Below are positions 1 to 17,720 of a DNA stretch of 64,000 nt, one piece after another. Location: assembly GCA_034620365.1 (NCBI GenBank), contig JAQGEQ010000084.1, positions 496,001 to 560,000 of the forward strand, given 5' to 3'. Each line of letters starts with the position of its first letter. The stretch's first letter is position 1. The position numbers and the translations under genes were made by a program. This stretch comes from Pegea sp. RAD2-039 (lineage: Eukaryota > Chordata > Thaliacea > Salpida > Salpidae). The notes below the pieces were generated by a model. That model did not search any database and was not told where the DNA came from. It was given only the letters and a program-made list of their open reading frames with translations.

Positions 1-24
1 GGTGCAACATTAGAGACATGTTAC

Positions 25-325
25 CTGATATCTACCAGTTAATAGTTGGCTTCTTGTAGGAGTGCAAATGGGCTGAACATAATAATTTTCAAGTCTGACA
101 CCAGATTTAGATAGCTATTAAACATGTCTTCTATAACAACAACAACTTTTGTGGAATACAAATTACCTTGTCTATATTAGGACTAATAATATCAGGGTTG
201 TGGTATCCAATATCATTGTAACCTAAATCGTCAGCTAAAATAAAAACTATATTCGGTGGTTTCTTCCTTGCAAGCGTTACTTGAAGATAAAAAGAAAGTA
301 TACATAAAAATAAGAACAATTTCAT
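25..325 (-). CDS. Arylsulfatase B-like sulfatase, 5' two exons (partial)
   Basis: Lysosomal or secreted sulfatase that hydrolyses sulfate esters, most like arylsulfatase B. Exon 1 (325-167, 53 codons) encodes a hydrophobic signal peptide (residues 1-19) followed by the metal-binding start of the sulfatase fold, [20 protein letters not shown] 52-nt GT-AG intron (166-115) follows. Exon 2 (114-25) encodes 30 residues ending in the formylglycine motif [14 protein letters not shown]. Its Cys is the residue converted to formylglycine; the usual Ser of CxPSR is Thr here, a tolerated variant. A donor (GTAACA) follows at 24, and the rest of the gene lies beyond the left edge. The ATG at 325 is preceded by an acceptor-like CTTTTCAAAG only 8 nt upstream. 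Family membership is firm; the exact paralogue (B, I or J) is inferred from the YYVQPICTP context. Confidence 0.88.
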
Positions 326-3300
326 TGAGTTTTCTTTGAAAAGACAAATTTATATTATAATTTGTACTTCAAAATCTGCAAAATATAATACTCATAAGAA
401 GTGTTCACTATGTGTTAACTCTTATTAATGACCTAGCAGCAGCTTTTAGTAATGAAATGTGTTTTTAAAAACAAAAAAACATTTTTTTTAATAATAGACT
501 GAAGTATAATTTGCTGCATGGTCTTTGATGTATATATAATAAAGTTAGAATAAATATTTGAGTTTTACTTTTTTGGCTGTAAACTTAACTTATCTTATAA
601 GATACTATGTCTGCAGAGCTAAATTTGCAGCAATATTTTGTTTGAGTTTGTGATGAAAAGATCAAACATTAGCTTTGCATTACTCAGCAAAATAAGTTTC
701 GAAGTAGTAAATATCATCACAATTAATAATCATCACTTTTATTAAAAAGTTAATTATATTTTACAAATAGTAGAGTTTCCAAATGTTACATTGTTTTATT
801 TTCAACTAGATGATGTATAACAACCAAAAAAGTAATCATAGAAATTCTAATATTTCTAATATCAAAGGCTTAAGTACTTTTGTAACTACTCTCTATCATT
901 ATCTACAAGTTTTTGCATTAATTGAATTATCCTAGTTTTATCTTATTTCTTTAAAATAACTTTTCAAATTGTTTTCTTACAGCATGAAGCTCTTTGTATG
1001 TTAATTCTAAATTAATAAAGAATTGCATGATTAAATCGTATTTGTAAGATCTTCAAAGTTATCAAATGAATAAACTTTCAGTCATCACCCTTTTTACCTC
1101 GTTTGTTTGGAAACTTTTAGTTAGTTAAGCCAAATTATTTTAAAAATAGTTAAAATATAATTGATAATTAAGTAAGTAAAAATGTAAACTTCACTTTTAA
1201 AAATATAATTTAATTATAATCAATTTAAAGTAGAAAAATCAGTTTCGTAGTTTTCTACTTTTAATATTGTAACTAATTTTCTTAAAAACTATCATTACTG
1301 TAAGTTATCATTATTAATTACATATTTGTTGTAAGCATGCTTGATTTAAAGCAAAAGTATTTAACAAGTTTACCAAGAAACTTTTACTTCAATTTATGAA
1401 CAAATTGTCTCAAAATACCACCAAGAAACTTTTTATGAAAATTATTTTTAACTTTTTGTAATTTATAAGAATAATCGATTAAAAATATTAAGAGTTAAAA
1501 ATATGTTTTAGCTAATTAAAACACTAAAATTTGTTAATATAAATACTAAGTAAGTTTGACTTCACAAGTAAATTGAAGATATTTGTAATAACTTGAAAGT
1601 TTGCTTTACAATATTTATGAGAAAAACATTATCTGTTGTAAACCCAAAAAATATTGTTTATTTAGTTTACTATCAGTAAACATTGTTGGGTGACCTAAAA
1701 GGGTTCATGATATTGTTTTAATTGTTTATTGGTTGTACTTCTTTGTTAAGAAAAGAAGTATAAGCGAAAGATACACCAACAAAGAGCGATAAAGGGTATA
1801 AAGATTAAATCATAACCTTAGGTCCTTTTGGCAGACATCTTTGAGACTAAATAAATGAGGAAATGTCGACCACATGTTTTACAGGTCATATCTGTAAAGT
1901 TGATAGGTCATATCTTTCCTACATTATTTAATCTGCAGTGTCGACTCTGGCTGGAATCGTGAAAAATGTTTATGATATTCTCTGTGATGCTTGATTCTTT
2001 GTATACTTCACTTTTTCAATGAGATTTAAATACATTTTTGAATTCGTTTTGGAGCATTTCTACAGATGAAGTTTGGCATACAAATTCATAAAATCAGATG
2101 TTCTAGTTGACTAAAGTTGAATACAACTAACAATAAGCTTTTAAATGGTTTTATCAATTTAGTAGTACAATGTAGATGGCTTTAGTCGATGTTTTGGTGT
2201 TACTTTGTGATCTTTCAAAACTTCACAAATGTATTTGAAAGGCATCCTCAAAATTTATTCTGAATCTGTAATAGCAGATAAACGTATAGTTTAATTCAAT
2301 CACTTCTTGATTCTCTAGTTCTTGTTTCTTATCCGTTGACTAAAAAGGATCTTTTGAATCTTGCGATTGAAAATTGAATTAATGAATAAACTTCAACATA
2401 ATATATTCTAGCTTATTTTGAATATGCGTTTGAAACAAAAAATGAATATCTAGTTCACCAAATTAAAATTTCATAAAATTTCATAAAGAAAGTTGATTTG
2501 ATTATTTTTTTTAAAGTCGCTTAATTTTGCATTAAATTTTTATCGTAATTTCTTTGATTTACTAAAACTTCTGAAAATTCACTAAAGTAACTGCTTAGAT
2601 TTAAAAATCGTACTTTTAAATTTTTATAGACCTACTGATTTTACATCCAAATATTTCGATTATAATTTAATATAATTTTCATGTAATACCTAAATAAAGT
2701 ATTTTTAAAGAAGCTAAAAATTGATTAAAGTTATAATCTTTAACAATAATCTTAAATTTAAACTGCTATTATTATTATTCTTTTTTATATTATTAAAATG
2801 TTATGCTATTATTCAATGTTACATAGTTTGAGGGCTACTGAAATGCCATGTGTTACATTTTTCGCAAGCTGTATTTAAGACAAACAAAGCTTGCACTTTA
2901 TATTCAATTTTGATTAGAATTCACTTTAAATAAAATAATTCTGAAATTGCTGAAAAAGGTTTTTTTTTATTTATTACTTAGTTTTTATTAAAAAATAACA
3001 TTTCAAATGGTTCTTAGTCTTTAATTTTTGAATTGAACAAAAAATTTAAAACTAAAAAATTCTTTTTGATAATTGTAATTATGATTTCTGTTTGTTTTAA
3101 TTTTTTATGTAAAAGTTAAAGTCGGTTTTTATCAATTTTCAAAAGATTTGTCATGAAATAAAAATATTTTTATCTAAGATTACCTCTTCAATCATTAACA
3201 TTAGTGTATTACTTGCCTTTAGATAATAATTTAGAAAAGTAAAAGTTTAATTTATTATCTCATTAAGGTTTTAATTTTTATTTGAAACTATTACAACTAA

Positions 3301-4002
3301 CACATAAAACATAAAATTTTCAATTTTTTCGATAATTTTTTTCGGCCATTGTGGACAGTTTATAGTATAAATACTTTCACCGTTTACTCTCCATTGTAAA
3401 ATATTTATAGTTAAGACAGGATTTTCTTCTCTTTGTTTATAGCTGTTTGTATACATTCCTTTTTCTAATTTTTTTTGGCAAATACTAATAATTTCCTAAA
3501 ATTTATGTTTTTCTTTTTTAATACCATTGAATGTAGTATTTTTATATTTTTTAACATATACTTTTAGCAAGCATGTGATTTTGAAATATCACTTTGATAT
3601 TTTTGATTTACAAAATTATTTAATGATTTTTTTTTTCATTTCTTAATACAAGCGTCTATTTGTAATCATGTCATATTAGTCTGAAGCAATAAAAATGTTT
3701 AATTTAATTTTATAACGAACCTAATTAAACCTTATAATTCAATTTTAATTTGCTTAATTTGTTTAAACAGCAACTTTTCTTGAAAACGAATTAAAGATAA
3801 TGAAATAATTATTAAAATTATCTATAAATTTATATTCATATCAACATTGTCTAAATATATCTGCAGCCATGGATAGAATAAATAAATGATTGAAAAAGAT
3901 TTGAAGCTTATTGAGTTTTCTAACTTATCTGTTTGAAAATCTAGTTTCAAGTTTTGTTGTTGGTTTTTAAAGTGAAGTTTTTGGTTTAGTTTTGTAATAA
4001 TA
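326..4002. other. AT-rich intergenic region between divergent sulfatase and PAR-3 genes
   Basis: About 3.7 kb of AT-rich sequence. Short ORFs at 3271-3456 and 3822-4052 have low-complexity composition and no recognisable domain. It must hold the promoters of the two divergent genes, but I see no clear TATA box or repeat block. Nothing else recognised. Confidence 0.6.
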
Positions 4003-9078
<5,076 letters not shown>

Positions 9079-10307
9079 CGTCATCGCCGCCTTTTGTACT
9101 CTTAAATTGATTTTGTTAGCAATTGAATTTCAATTCATATTCTGATGACGTCATCGACTGTTCGTTGTGACGTCATCTTTCAAGTATTTTCACTTGTTAT
9201 TTTGCAGTTAAATATTTTGTAAATAATTCAGCATTTGAAATGGCGTGTTGTGATTGGTCACTTCTTTGGTACTAACATTTAATCTGCCTCTTCCTCCTGT
9301 GTCTCTGATTTGTCAGTTTACTCATTTGCTTATGAGTGCGTTGGGGTGTGGCGAACTGTGACGTGATGATGACGTCACCGCTGGAGATGCGATGTCCAGA
9401 GTTAGATCCATCTTATGAGAAGACTTTCCTGACACATTTCGGGGTTTAACTAGTGATGACGTCAGTTCAATGATGACGTCATCAGCCAGAAGTATTTTCG
9501 ACTTTCTTAATTATGTTGACCAAGAAATTTTTTATAAATTGATTTTGTTTTCACTGAGAAAAATGTTTATGAAATTTCTTCAATAGTATTCAAAATTCTT
9601 TTTGTGCTAATTTATTTGATAATAAAATTTGATGAATCTTCATCAGCTCCCAACTAATCTTTCAAATTTCTAAAATTTATCATTTTATCAAAAAGGTTTG
9701 ATGTAGTCATTATCTTACAGAAATATTTGAACTGCTTGTAAAACTAACCAAACAAACACTTATAAAACAAATACAAGTTTAATTATATAATAAACATTCT
9801 TGAATATTTAGACAAATAACACAATATGGTTTCTTTGGATACATCGGTTTGTTTGAAAACGATTATTTTAATTTGATTTAAGAGATTTTGTTAAACTTTT
9901 TACTTCACTTATTTGGTGAATATATCAGATATACAAAAATCGAAATTAAATGTTGCTTTCTCACCTGTGATTTCAATGAAAAGTTTGTGTATATAGCAAA
10001 GAAAAAAGTTTTTTTATGACACAAATAGAACTCTGTTGCTTTTCTAACTATACAAAATACTTAAGCTGGCTACATCAAACCAGAATTGAAAAGTACATTT
10101 GTGTCAATTTGAATTTTGACGAATCAAATTTAAAACAATAATTTCCATATGTTGAACTGACGATTTCCTTTAAAGCGAACTTTTCAAAGTACAAGCTTCT
10201 TAAAGTCAAATAATAGTTCTTCAATTTATTTCTTGAACTGTTTTTTATGTTCAAATTTATTAATTTGCAAATAACAGATCGTTCAACAATCATAGCAAAC
10301 ATAACAC
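9079..10307. other. PAR-3 3' flank and AT-rich intergenic sequence
   Basis: The first 400 nt continue the CG-containing, CRE-palindrome-rich composition of PAR-3 and probably contain its 3' UTR. From about 9500 the sequence becomes AT-rich. The ORF at 10075-10302 (-) has no recognisable domain. Confidence 0.5.
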
Positions 10308-11850
10308 AATATTAATTAATTAATTTATTTATTACAATAAACGCGAAGGAGGGTACCTGAAGAGAGCAACTCTCGCTAACACACATTCTCACAAATAATA
10401 TCTATTTAGTCAAAAATATAGAAGGTAAAAGATGTAATACATGGTATTTCGATAGCACTCAAAACATATAACAGTGAACAATTACAAAGAATGTTAATAA
10501 TATAAAAAAGAGAAAAACTCATAGTTTAGAAATATAACTGAAAAGAAAAAAGTTTTAAATAACCCACTTCAACAAATAACTTAAAAAGTTAGAAGACAGC
10601 AAAAGTATAGGTTCAACACAGTTCAGAATATGATAATTACAAAATAAATAGAAAATGGAGAATAGACTAAAGAATCTATAAAGAAATTATTAAAGTTAAG
10701 ATGAGAAAAACCATTAAAAACTTTAGATAAAAATACAAGGTGTTGATTTTGTAAGGATTTAATATTAAGCTATAATTAAGGTCCTTGTATGAAGAAAAAA
10801 CTATATCAAATTTAAAAACAGCTTCTGAACGATCTTTAAATGGATTTAAGCTTACGAATATCTTTTTAAAGTTTAAGATTCCAGACAGAAGAGCTGAACT
10901 TAAGATTAACAAATATGGTGTAAAGTTTTAATGGTTTCCAGATATTTATGGTTTTAAAGGTTTAGGAATGTAATACGTAGTACTTGAACCAATAATAAAC
11001 AACTAGTTGACGTGGTGAGTTTGTTTTAAGTCATGAAAGATAAAAATAACCAAGTCTTCAATGACAGTGGAAACATTTACCAATTGTATAGCTGTCTAGA
11101 CTAAAGACATTGGTCGGTAGGCTCTAAAGAAGATTGGAGACTAATTAATTTTAGCATTTTCGTCAAAAGAGCGTTCAACTTCTAAGCCATATAGAGTTGA
11201 AAAACGTCATTGATATAAATATTATTAAAAAGAAGGGCAATATTACAGGGGTACATCACTGATGATATAAAGAGTACTTGAAAGCAGTTAACGACAACGG
11301 TTATATCTGGAAGATTATAAAGAGTTAAAGAACCGAAACAAAAGTCAAAATAGATAGAGCGCGTAACAAATTTTAACGTAACAAAAGTAACGAAAGGAAA
11401 CTGATTTAGGTGTATAAAAAAACTTGTCTTTAATCGTGTGAAAAGTCATTTCAGTGATTATAAGAATATCAATAAAATTTTCTTGGCTTTAAGAGTAAAA
11501 CTTGTAGAGTAGTTGCCTTTTTAAGATAAGGTTGAAAAGTTCAGCTTTTTTAAGATCACTGAGATGCAAAATTCCATGTTCTTTACCTCGGAGCGGTATA
11601 GATGAATGGGAATCTAATTTTGATTTATTAAGTTCATAGAAATTTACGTGATGAACCTTAGTCATAAATTTTGCTTTCTTTTAACCTTGCTATTTATGAA
11701 CTTCAATTTCATATACCTTATACATAAGCTTGGATTTTGCTTTATACAAACTTTCTACTTAAATTTTGTTGTATAAGAGATACCTTAGGGACAAAATTCT
11801 GAATAGAATTGGTGAGAATTTGTAAGACTACAAAGATATCCTTTGATCAA
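10308..11850 (-). mobile_element. Degenerate LINE retrotransposon, copy A
   Basis: 5'-truncated non-LTR element on the minus strand. Its 3' end, at about 10340-10400, carries GTGTGTTAGCGAG...CCCTCCTTCGCG and then an AT-rich tail (TTTATT/TTAATTAA, 10308-10336). An ORF remnant at 10912-10676 (-) aligns with the C-terminal side of the reverse transcriptase in copy B (shared LNP-K-R start). The stretch at 11490-11580 matches the pre-RT linker of copy C. There are many stops, so it is inactive. The element class is inferred from the RT tail and endonuclease-RT linker; the clade (CR1, L2 or Jockey-like) is uncertain. Confidence 0.6.
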
Positions 11851-12889
11851 ACAACAAACGGTAATTTGAGGTTAGTGACAATGTGTTGATATTGCAGGAT
11901 TTCAATAATAAGTTTTGAGATTTGCTTTGATCAACTTATTTTACAAAACTAGTCACCGATTAAGTATTTATCAAAAATAGCTTAAATGTTATTTTATTGT
12001 AAGCTGCAAGCTAAAGAAATTAAAACTTGAAAAACCTACTTAATATCGGATAAAAAGGTTTAAATGAAAAATTCGAATAAATAAACATTAGGAAGCTTAA
12101 ATAACCACTAAAAGCAATTTTAAAAAAGGAATATATTCTATGGGTATAAACGGCGTTTTTATTTATTTATGAGCCTAACACATTTCCGACAATTTGTTGT
12201 ACTATATGATTAAAAACTAAATACTGAAAGTTATAACGTGTACTTCTATTGTTTTACTTAAAGCATTTATTTGAAATATATTTCCTTGGCTTAGCAATTC
12301 AATATGTGTTATTTAATAACTAATATTTGTAATATAATTCAGTTACCTGTTTAAATATAGTCTATAAAAAGTAGTTATTATTAAAGTAGTCTTATAAAAA
12401 GTTTTTATTGCTAAAAGTATCAACTTTCTGACCAATTCTTATAAATGAACATATACTTTTTATAATAAGCTTTTGCATCAGAACCTTTTTAGAAACATAT
12501 TTTTTAATTTTTTACAAAAATTAGATAAACTTTTAATAACTTTATCATTTATGATTAAACAGAGCTTTTAGTTATATAAATAAACTTTCAATTTTATTAT
12601 TCTTTGTATTTATGAAAAATTATTGACAGAAAAGTTTGTTATTTTAAATAAAATTTAATTTAGTGAGTCTATTGTTAAAATTAATAAATAAACATAATCT
12701 TCTGACTTATATTAGGACGGTAGCCTGTCATAGTATTATCTAAAAGCTTTTTATCATGAAAATTTAGATATTTCTTAATTTAGCTCATGACAATAATTTG
12801 TTCTTAATTGTTTCTAGGTACTTCTTAAATAAGTTTTTGGTAGCAAGTTTTTATTTGATAGTTTATTTAGAGTTAGATATTAAAATTCA
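11851..12889. other. AT-rich intergenic, upstream of EIF2B3
   Basis: No gene or repeat recognised. An acceptor-like GTTTATTTAG ends at 12870, 19 nt before the EIF2B3 ATG. Confidence 0.5.
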
Positions 12890-15421
12890 ATGGAATTACA
12901 AGCTGTTATATTAGCCGGTGGTGCTAGTGATGATGTAAATGATTTAAATGTATCTAAACCTTTACTAACTATTGGAAAGAAAAAGTTAATTTGGTATCCT
13001 GCCAGATGGTTGAAACATTCTGGATTTGTTGGTAAATTTTTTTTAATGATTATATGTTTCAACTAAACATTATTTTTAAACAATTTTAATGACTGGTCTT
13101 GGCTAATTAAAAAAGGTTTTAGTATTTATTATATTTTTATAGAGATGTTTAATTTATAAACAAGATTGGCTTTATAAAATTGTTGATACTTTTATTATTT
13201 GAAATTCTAAATATAAACTTGTAGTAAGTTTTGTTAATTAGCTCATGATACTTGTAGATATAAAATTTCTAATTTTTTTTAAATAGTTTAAATATATTTT
13301 TTAATAACATGTTTATCAAATGTAACACTAAAACACTTTTATATAATTTTCTTTTCAATTCTCATTTCCACATTTATCTAAAGGATTACAAAAAACCTAT
13401 CAACACTTATAGATTTATTTTCATCAAACTTTAAAGATACCTTTTTTAAACAAAGTTGAATAAATTTTCATTCTTATAAATTCTAGAAATGTAGTTTAAG
13501 CCATAATTAGTAGCTAAACCAACCCTTGCCTACCTTCTGCAACATATATAAATATTTAATAATTATTTTCTACTTTTATAGAAATCATAATCATCACTTT
13601 AGACTCTTTAAAATTTTCCATTGAAGAAACAATTGCCGATTTAAACCTATCAGTGAAATATATCATAGTAGAAGATGACCCAACTATAGGAACACTTCAA
13701 TCTATCAGTTTATTACAACATCAAATCAAAGTAAATCGTTTACTTCATCTTTAACTTATGATGGCATCTTCATCTTTAACTTATGATGACATCTTCATCT
13801 TTAACTTATGATGGCATCTTTAACTTATGATGACATCTTCATCTTTAACTTATGATGACATCTTCATCTTTAACTTATGATGACATCTTCATCTTTAACT
13901 TATGATGGCATCTTCATCTTTAACTTATGATGACATCTTCATCTTTAACTTATGATGACATCTTGTACAGACTGATCTTCTAGTTGTCAATTGTGACATT
14001 ATCACTAACATGGAACTATACAAGTTTATGGACGTTCATCGTGCTAATGAGGCAGCGGTCACCATTTTTCTAGGCAAGCAAAGCTCGAACCTGGACAATC
14101 TACCAGGCTCGAAATCTCACTTGAAAGGTCAGTGGTCAATTGGTCCAGACAATCTGTAGACAAGTGTTGAACAGATCAAGAAACTGACCGTGAGTTTGTT
14201 GGTTTGATTCCTGGTGAGCATCACTGCTATCGTGTTATGTTTCTTCAAGATGATCTTGATCTCAGCGTTAGTTGATCTTCTTCTTTTTAAGGATCTATCT
14301 AAATCTTCTCCTTAGGATGAAAATTTAAGGTTGGAACGTTTAAGAATGAAGCAACTTCCAAATTTGCTGATCAGAGCTGATCTACAAGATGTTCATCTGT
14401 ACATCATCAAGAAATGGGTTGTTCAAGCCATCTGTACGGAAAGGTCATTTAGTTTGGAGTGATCTTAAACCCGATGCTGATTGGTTGATTTTATCCAGAT
14501 ATGAAGGGTCGCTTAAAATCGACTTTCTGTCGATGTTAGTAAATCAACAATTCAAATCCGACGTCAACCCAGACATCTACAGTCTTCTTCATGGTTGTTT
14601 CTTCTCCTTCTTCCTTCTTACGTTACGTAAACTCTTCTATGATGTCAGAGTATCGACCTGCAGATCAGCAGAACTTGGAAATAAAGAAGAATTTGAATCA
14701 ATTGAACATTTCATTGAAAAAAAGTCGAAATGACAACTTCAAGTCTACTGTCAACGCTTACATCTCACAGGATGACTACTTCGTCTTATGTGTTAGCAAC
14801 GAGGCCCGATTTGTCCAAGCTAATCGCCTGGTAATAGTGACTTGACGTCATCAGCTGGTCACGTGATTTTGTATCTATAGATTTTTCGACCAGAGTTTCC
14901 CTTTCAAGAAAGTTTGGAGCCGCGGCTTCATCCCACTACATCTCTCGCTTCTAAAGTCACTGTAAGTTTAGTGACGTGTGATTGATGACGTAATTGCTCG
15001 TATGACGTCATCCAGATATCTGTCGAGACGTTGCTTGATGAAAGATGTGTGGTTGAAGAACGAAGCAGTGTGAAAAGATGTGTGGTTGGGAAGTGTTGTA
15101 AGATCGCCGCTGGATGCAAGATCTCCAACTCAATTATCATGGATCACGTCAACATCGCTGCCGGGTGAGATTACAGTGTGCTTTGATGAGCGATGACGTC
15201 ATTTCTTCGATTCCTCAGATGCTCAATTCAAGGAAGCATCATTTGTCCAAATGCATCAATCAGCGACAAATGTGAATTAAAAGATTGCTTCGTTGCCTCT
15301 GGAAGATCCATCAAAGCCAATTGTGAGTCTCTGTTGTGTCTTCCTCTTCTCAGTCATCACAAGCTTCTTGTTTACAGCCAAATTGTTTCGTGAGTCAATC
15401 TTGGATGGGGATCTTGAATAA
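12890..15421 (+). CDS. EIF2B3: Translation initiation factor eIF2B subunit gamma, 11 exons
   Basis: Gamma subunit of the eIF2B guanine-nucleotide exchange factor that recycles eIF2-GDP in the cytosol. Exons: 12890-13031, 13582-13730, 13971-14127, 14175-14266, 14316-14443, 14499-14593, 14649-14830, 14881-14961, 15016-15164, 15219-15322, 15378-15421, all phase-consistent (440 aa; human about 452). The N-terminal nucleotidyltransferase-like domain starts MELQAVILAGGASDD, where the GG replaces a fuller pyrophosphorylase signature, and continues KPLLTIGKKKLIWYP. The C-terminal left-handed beta-helix repeats are clear (CVVGKCCKIAAGCKI, then GSIICPNASISDKCELKDC). Introns are 47-55 nt except introns 1 and 2; intron 2 is inflated by a 25-bp tandem repeat. 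Introns 7-9 each carry TGACGTCA. The AATAAA signal overlaps the stop codon. Confidence 0.92.
13741..13966 (+). repeat. 25-bp minisatellite filling EIF2B3 intron 2
   Basis: About nine copies of TTCATCTTTAACTTATGATG plus ACATC (25 bp, with one short copy). They start about 10 nt after the donor (GTAAATC at 13731) and run to within 5 nt of the acceptor TTGTACAG (ends 13970). The repeat is effectively the whole intron. Confidence 0.93.
14843..15201. promoter_or_regulatory. Three TGACGTCA palindromes in EIF2B3 introns 7, 8 and 9
   Basis: Copies at about 14843, 15003 and 15194, one in each of three consecutive micro-introns (50-54 nt). Intron 7 also has TCACGTGA. Function unknown. Confidence 0.55.
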
Positions 15422-15422
15422 A
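15417..15422 (+). terminator. AATAAA polyadenylation signal overlapping EIF2B3 stop
   Basis: The last codon and stop (GAA TAA A) form AATAAA. If used, the 3' UTR is only about 10-30 nt. Confidence 0.5.
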
Positions 15423-15899
15423 TCGGCCATTTTTGTCTATGAATTCAATGAGACTGTTTTTTTTATATAGTTTTGGATTTAGGTTGAAGTAAAAATAGTT
15501 TTCGAATTTTTCCTGATTTTAAGTTTGTCATTTTGGAATGTGCTTTTGAATACTCTAAACAATATAGTTTGATTTTTAATGATTTTAAAAAAGATCTGAT
15601 GAAGAAACGTTCACCAGTTTCGTCACTTTCAATTCAGAAATTAATTTTTAAAGTTAATTTGCTTCAAATTTTCGACTTCTAAAAAAGCTCAGAAAAAAAT
15701 GAATTTTTGAAATGTATTAATTTGAAATATTAAATTTATTCAACGCGCGGTTGTGAGTTACAGATTCAAAAGCTCTGATAGCGAAGAGAGATGAGGCAAA
15801 CTTCTTAAGTATAACAATTTGAAAGAATCAGGACACTGCAGAGGCGCAGGTAAAACATTAATCGAAAATTGAATATGATAGAAGAGAATTAGGGAAGTG
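15422..15899. other. EIF2B3 3' flank
   Basis: AT-rich sequence with no ORF or clear repeat. A CG-rich spot near 15740-15800 may be the eroded left (3') edge of the LINE that follows. Confidence 0.4.
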
Positions 15900-17720
15900 C
15901 AGTTTTATTCTCTTGTCGAATCAATTGATTAAATCTCAGTTTTTTAATAAAATTTTAAAAGATGCGATAGATTTTGATAGAATCGTGTAGAGAATTCCAA
16001 ACCTTGGTTACCATATTAAAAAAGCTGTTACTCCACTGGGTGTTCTTAAAGTTTGTTGAGCGGTTTACTTTTGATTAAAGAACCTCTGAGGACTTTTTAA
16101 AAATTACGATCTGTCAAGTTAAGATAGCAAAAAGCTATTAACAATTTCTATTAGTAATAGAAAATCAGAGAAAGGCGTCGATATAACAAAGATTTAATAC
16201 TTAGCTTATAGAGAGTCTTCGTATGAGAAAGAGATGTGCCACATCTAAGGAAATGATATTTGGATCCTAGTAGACGATATTTAGACGGATTCAATCCTTT
16301 TCGAGGTGAAGACTCCATACGGAGTTGAACTCTATCTTGAGGCAGATGTATAAGGTGGATAGTATACTGCCCCCCAAATACTTATTAAAACATTTGAGAA
16401 ATTGGTATGAACTTGATGGTCCAATTCTGAACATATAATTTGTGTGGTGTGTTTAAGTCGTGAGAGATGAGGACCGCAGGTCTTTAATGACTTGACAATA
16501 AAAAGTTTAACTGTTGTTAGGTTAGAGCTTGAGCGTTTATTTATCGACTAGTGAAAATATTTGTCGGTTAGTTTTTAAAATGTACCTAGTTTGAGTTGTC
16601 TGAATTGAAGCCATAAGACTAGCTAAGATTATATGTCATGTGTTACATCTTTTTGCTTTATATATTTCTAACTTAATAGGTATTATTTGTGAGATTGTGT
16701 GTTAGCGGAAAATGCTCTTTTCAGGCACCCTCCTTCGCGTTATTTGAAATAACTAAACAATAGTACTAAAAAGTTTTTGATTGTCGGCAAAAAGCATTAA
16801 ATTTTGAGAACCATTTACCGTTGTAGAACTGTCTGTTATATCATTGATATAAATATTGGAACGTAGTTATTAATGATGACTTGTTGTTGTCGATCTTAAA
16901 GAAATTGCTCAATCCAAGAGATAATAGTTATTAGTGTTAAACTGTCTGAGAGTTTTTTAAATAATAAAGACCTCTTTCATTGGAAAAGTGCTGGAGGAGA
17001 ATAAGGTATGAAACACAGGTTTTCTATAGAATAGATAGATCTCTCAATTAAAGTATAAAGGTAATTTTCAGATGTACAAGTTGATTTGTCGTTGATGTTG
17101 TGGAGGGTAGTGAAGATGTCAAACTCAGTGATAAAAAAGTCATTCATAAGATTAGATCTTTTCACTTCAAGAATAATGTTTTTATAATCGTTGTCTTTTG
17201 TGAAGACCTTCTGAAAGCAAAGATTGAAAAGTTGCTAGAGTTTTCTATTTAAAATTTTTTGTATGAGAGATGCTTTTCATTTAATAAACGTTTAATATGT
17301 GGTGGAGTTTTGTGCCATTGGGATGGGAGGGAGCTTTTAGTGGGACAAACATTTGAATAGAATTATTCAGAACTTGTATGAAGTTATCGTAAGAATAGCT
17401 CTTTATTTAGACGAGAACAGATAGATGTTAATCTTTTGAAGTTAGTTCTATAAAAGTTCTATCACTATTGAGAGGATTTATAGATGGTTTATAATAACGG
17501 TTTAAAAGAGATAACTAAATGGTCGCAGGTGGAAGAGAGGTAAGAATAAAATAAGCAGAATATTAAGTCCTTGGATGTTACAAAGTAAATGATCCAGGTT
17601 GTGATCTCTTGAACGAAGAAGGAAATATTCATAGTACCACTAGTAATTTTGCAGATATCAAATAACAGTGATAGTAAAGATCACTCACTAGAAGAGTTCA
17701 AATCATTAATTAAACCGGTT
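15900..17720 (-). mobile_element. Degenerate LINE retrotransposon, copy B
   Basis: Minus-strand non-LTR element. Read on the minus strand it gives, in order: a linker between endonuclease and RT (17165-16977, LMNDFFITEFDIFTTLHN and SPPALFQWKRSL), the RT motif NIYINDIT at about 16860-16836, and the RT C-terminal tail at 16370-15950 (RRLSL..., then a Trp-rich WLPRFGIL-like block before SIASFK). The tail follows the usual R-LWNSLP layout of LINE ORF2 ends. Stops and frameshifts are frequent, so it is dead. It is interrupted at about 16600-16745 by an inverted 3' end of the same family. Confidence 0.65.
16600..16745 (+). mobile_element. Inverted LINE 3'-end fragment nested in copy B
   Basis: Plus-strand copy of the LINE 3' terminus: GTGTGTTAGCGGAAAATGCT, then CCCTCCTTCGCG ending at about 16734. 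It is nearly identical to the minus-strand end of copy A. Copy B sequence in the opposite orientation lies on both sides, so this is a later 5'-truncated insertion or a local inversion. Confidence 0.6.

Noticed and set aside
10075-10302. Possible small gene
   Set aside because: Low-complexity AT-driven ORF with no domain, acceptor or conserved motif, abutting a LINE tail.
13741-13966. Repeat in EIF2B3 as part of the coding sequence
   Set aside because: It contains in-frame stops (TTTAAC, TTATGA frames), and the flanking exons join perfectly at phase 0 without it.
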